Shown here piece by piece: positions 14,419 through 14,730 of a DNA stretch of 14,730 nt. The position numbers and the translations under genes were made by a program. The notes under the pieces were generated by a model. That model was not told the origin of the DNA. It saw only the letters and a program-made list of their open reading frames with translations, and ran no database searches. This stretch comes from Bacteroidales bacterium (lineage in GTDB: Bacteria; Bacteroidota; Bacteroidia; Bacteroidales; F082), in NCBI GenBank assembly GCA_023229135.1, contig JALNZT010000062.1, forward strand, positions 1 to 14,730. The letters run 5' to 3'. Each line of letters begins with the position of its first letter. The stretch's first letter is position 1.

Positions 14419-14730
14419 TTAAATTAAATGATGTTTGAGTACTGATTTGCCGGCAAGCATTTCCTGTGCCAATTGTTGAATTGTTTGTTCTTCAAGCAGC
14501 GTGGTTAGCGCATTGCGGATCGAAGCAAATTCGTGGTGAATTGGACAAGGATGCTCATCGGAGCAGGAACTTAGCCCGAGTCCACAGTCACTAATGCTTT
14601 GTGTTCCGTCAATGGCTTTCACCACCTGAATAAGTTTGATTTCAGCCGCAGTAGCATTGAGGTAGAAGCCGCCATGAGGACCTTTTGTGGAGTTTACCAG
14701 GTTTTGTTTACTCAGTATTTGCATAATTTT
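14419..14730 (-). CDS. Rrf2-family iron-sulfur regulator (NsrR-like), 5' end missing
   Basis: This is the C-terminal part of an Rrf2 transcription regulator; the reading frame stays open to the right edge, so the ATG at 14724 is internal and roughly the first 40-50 residues are missing. What remains begins in the end of the winged helix-turn-helix (ILSKQNLVNSTKGPHGGFYL; GPHGGF is the wing). The three-cysteine motif DCGLGLSSCSDEHPC (14545-14586) follows, spaced C-x6-C-x5-C. In IscR and NsrR such cysteines hold a [2Fe-2S] or [4Fe-4S] cluster (usual spacing C-x5-C-x5-C). Lying 53 nt upstream of nirK on the same strand, it most likely senses nitric oxide or nitrosative stress and controls the nir genes. 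IscR-like control of cluster synthesis is the alternative, with no isc or suf genes in view. Confidence 0.85.
   Translation of the reverse strand, partial: KIMQILSKQNLVNSTKGPHGGFYLNATAAEIKLIQVVKAIDGTQSISDCGLGLSSCSDEHPCPIHHEFASIRNALTTLLEEQTIQQLAQEMLAGKSVLKHHLI

Overview
The window looks like part of a Bacteroidota (Bacteroidetes) chromosome. Four intergenic regions carry the Bacteroidota -7 promoter element TAnnTTTG. Purine-rich Shine-Dalgarno sequences are mostly weak or absent, and the left-hand gene order is one I associate with this phylum. I cannot place it below phylum level. No stretch over 300 bases lacks a gene, and I see no tRNA, rRNA, insertion sequence, CRISPR array or origin.

Left part (1-7205, plus strand), an envelope cluster. 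It holds the 3' end of a type III pantothenate kinase (coaX), a secreted outer-membrane beta-barrel protein, a secreted TPR protein, an LptC-like lipoprotein (TTG start), a CNNM/CBS/CorC-type membrane protein (GTG start) and a membrane-anchored PpiD/SurA-like parvulin foldase. The first four genes overlap or lie 8-28 nt apart, as in an operon. The last two each have their own TAnnTTTG element. An 18-bp perfect terminator hairpin closes the cluster.

Middle part (7288-11192, plus strand), ordinary cytoplasmic genes and one orphan. It holds a ferredoxin/flavodoxin-NADP+ reductase-like flavoprotein, an unrecognised AT-rich membrane-anchored protein with two EF-hand-like loops, the rRNA methylase RlmN, and a low-specificity threonine aldolase 11 nt behind RlmN. 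An imperfect terminator follows.

Right part (11223-14730, minus strand), a compact nitrite-reduction module. Read in transcription order it has a partial Rrf2-family regulator with a three-cysteine cluster-binding motif, then a copper nitrite reductase fused to a C-terminal cytochrome c and carrying a lipoprotein signal, then NirV (a secreted FGE-sulfatase-domain protein), then a secreted SCO/SenC copper chaperone, and 68 nt further a pterin-4a-carbinolamine dehydratase. A perfect 14-bp palindrome lies in the 53-bp gap before nirK and is a candidate operator. The likely logic is that the regulator senses NO or nitrosative stress, NirK reduces nitrite to NO at the outer face of a membrane, and SCO (possibly with NirV) helps mature its copper sites. 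The system is not new in kind, but its domain fusion, lipid anchoring and private maturation genes make it the most interesting region here.
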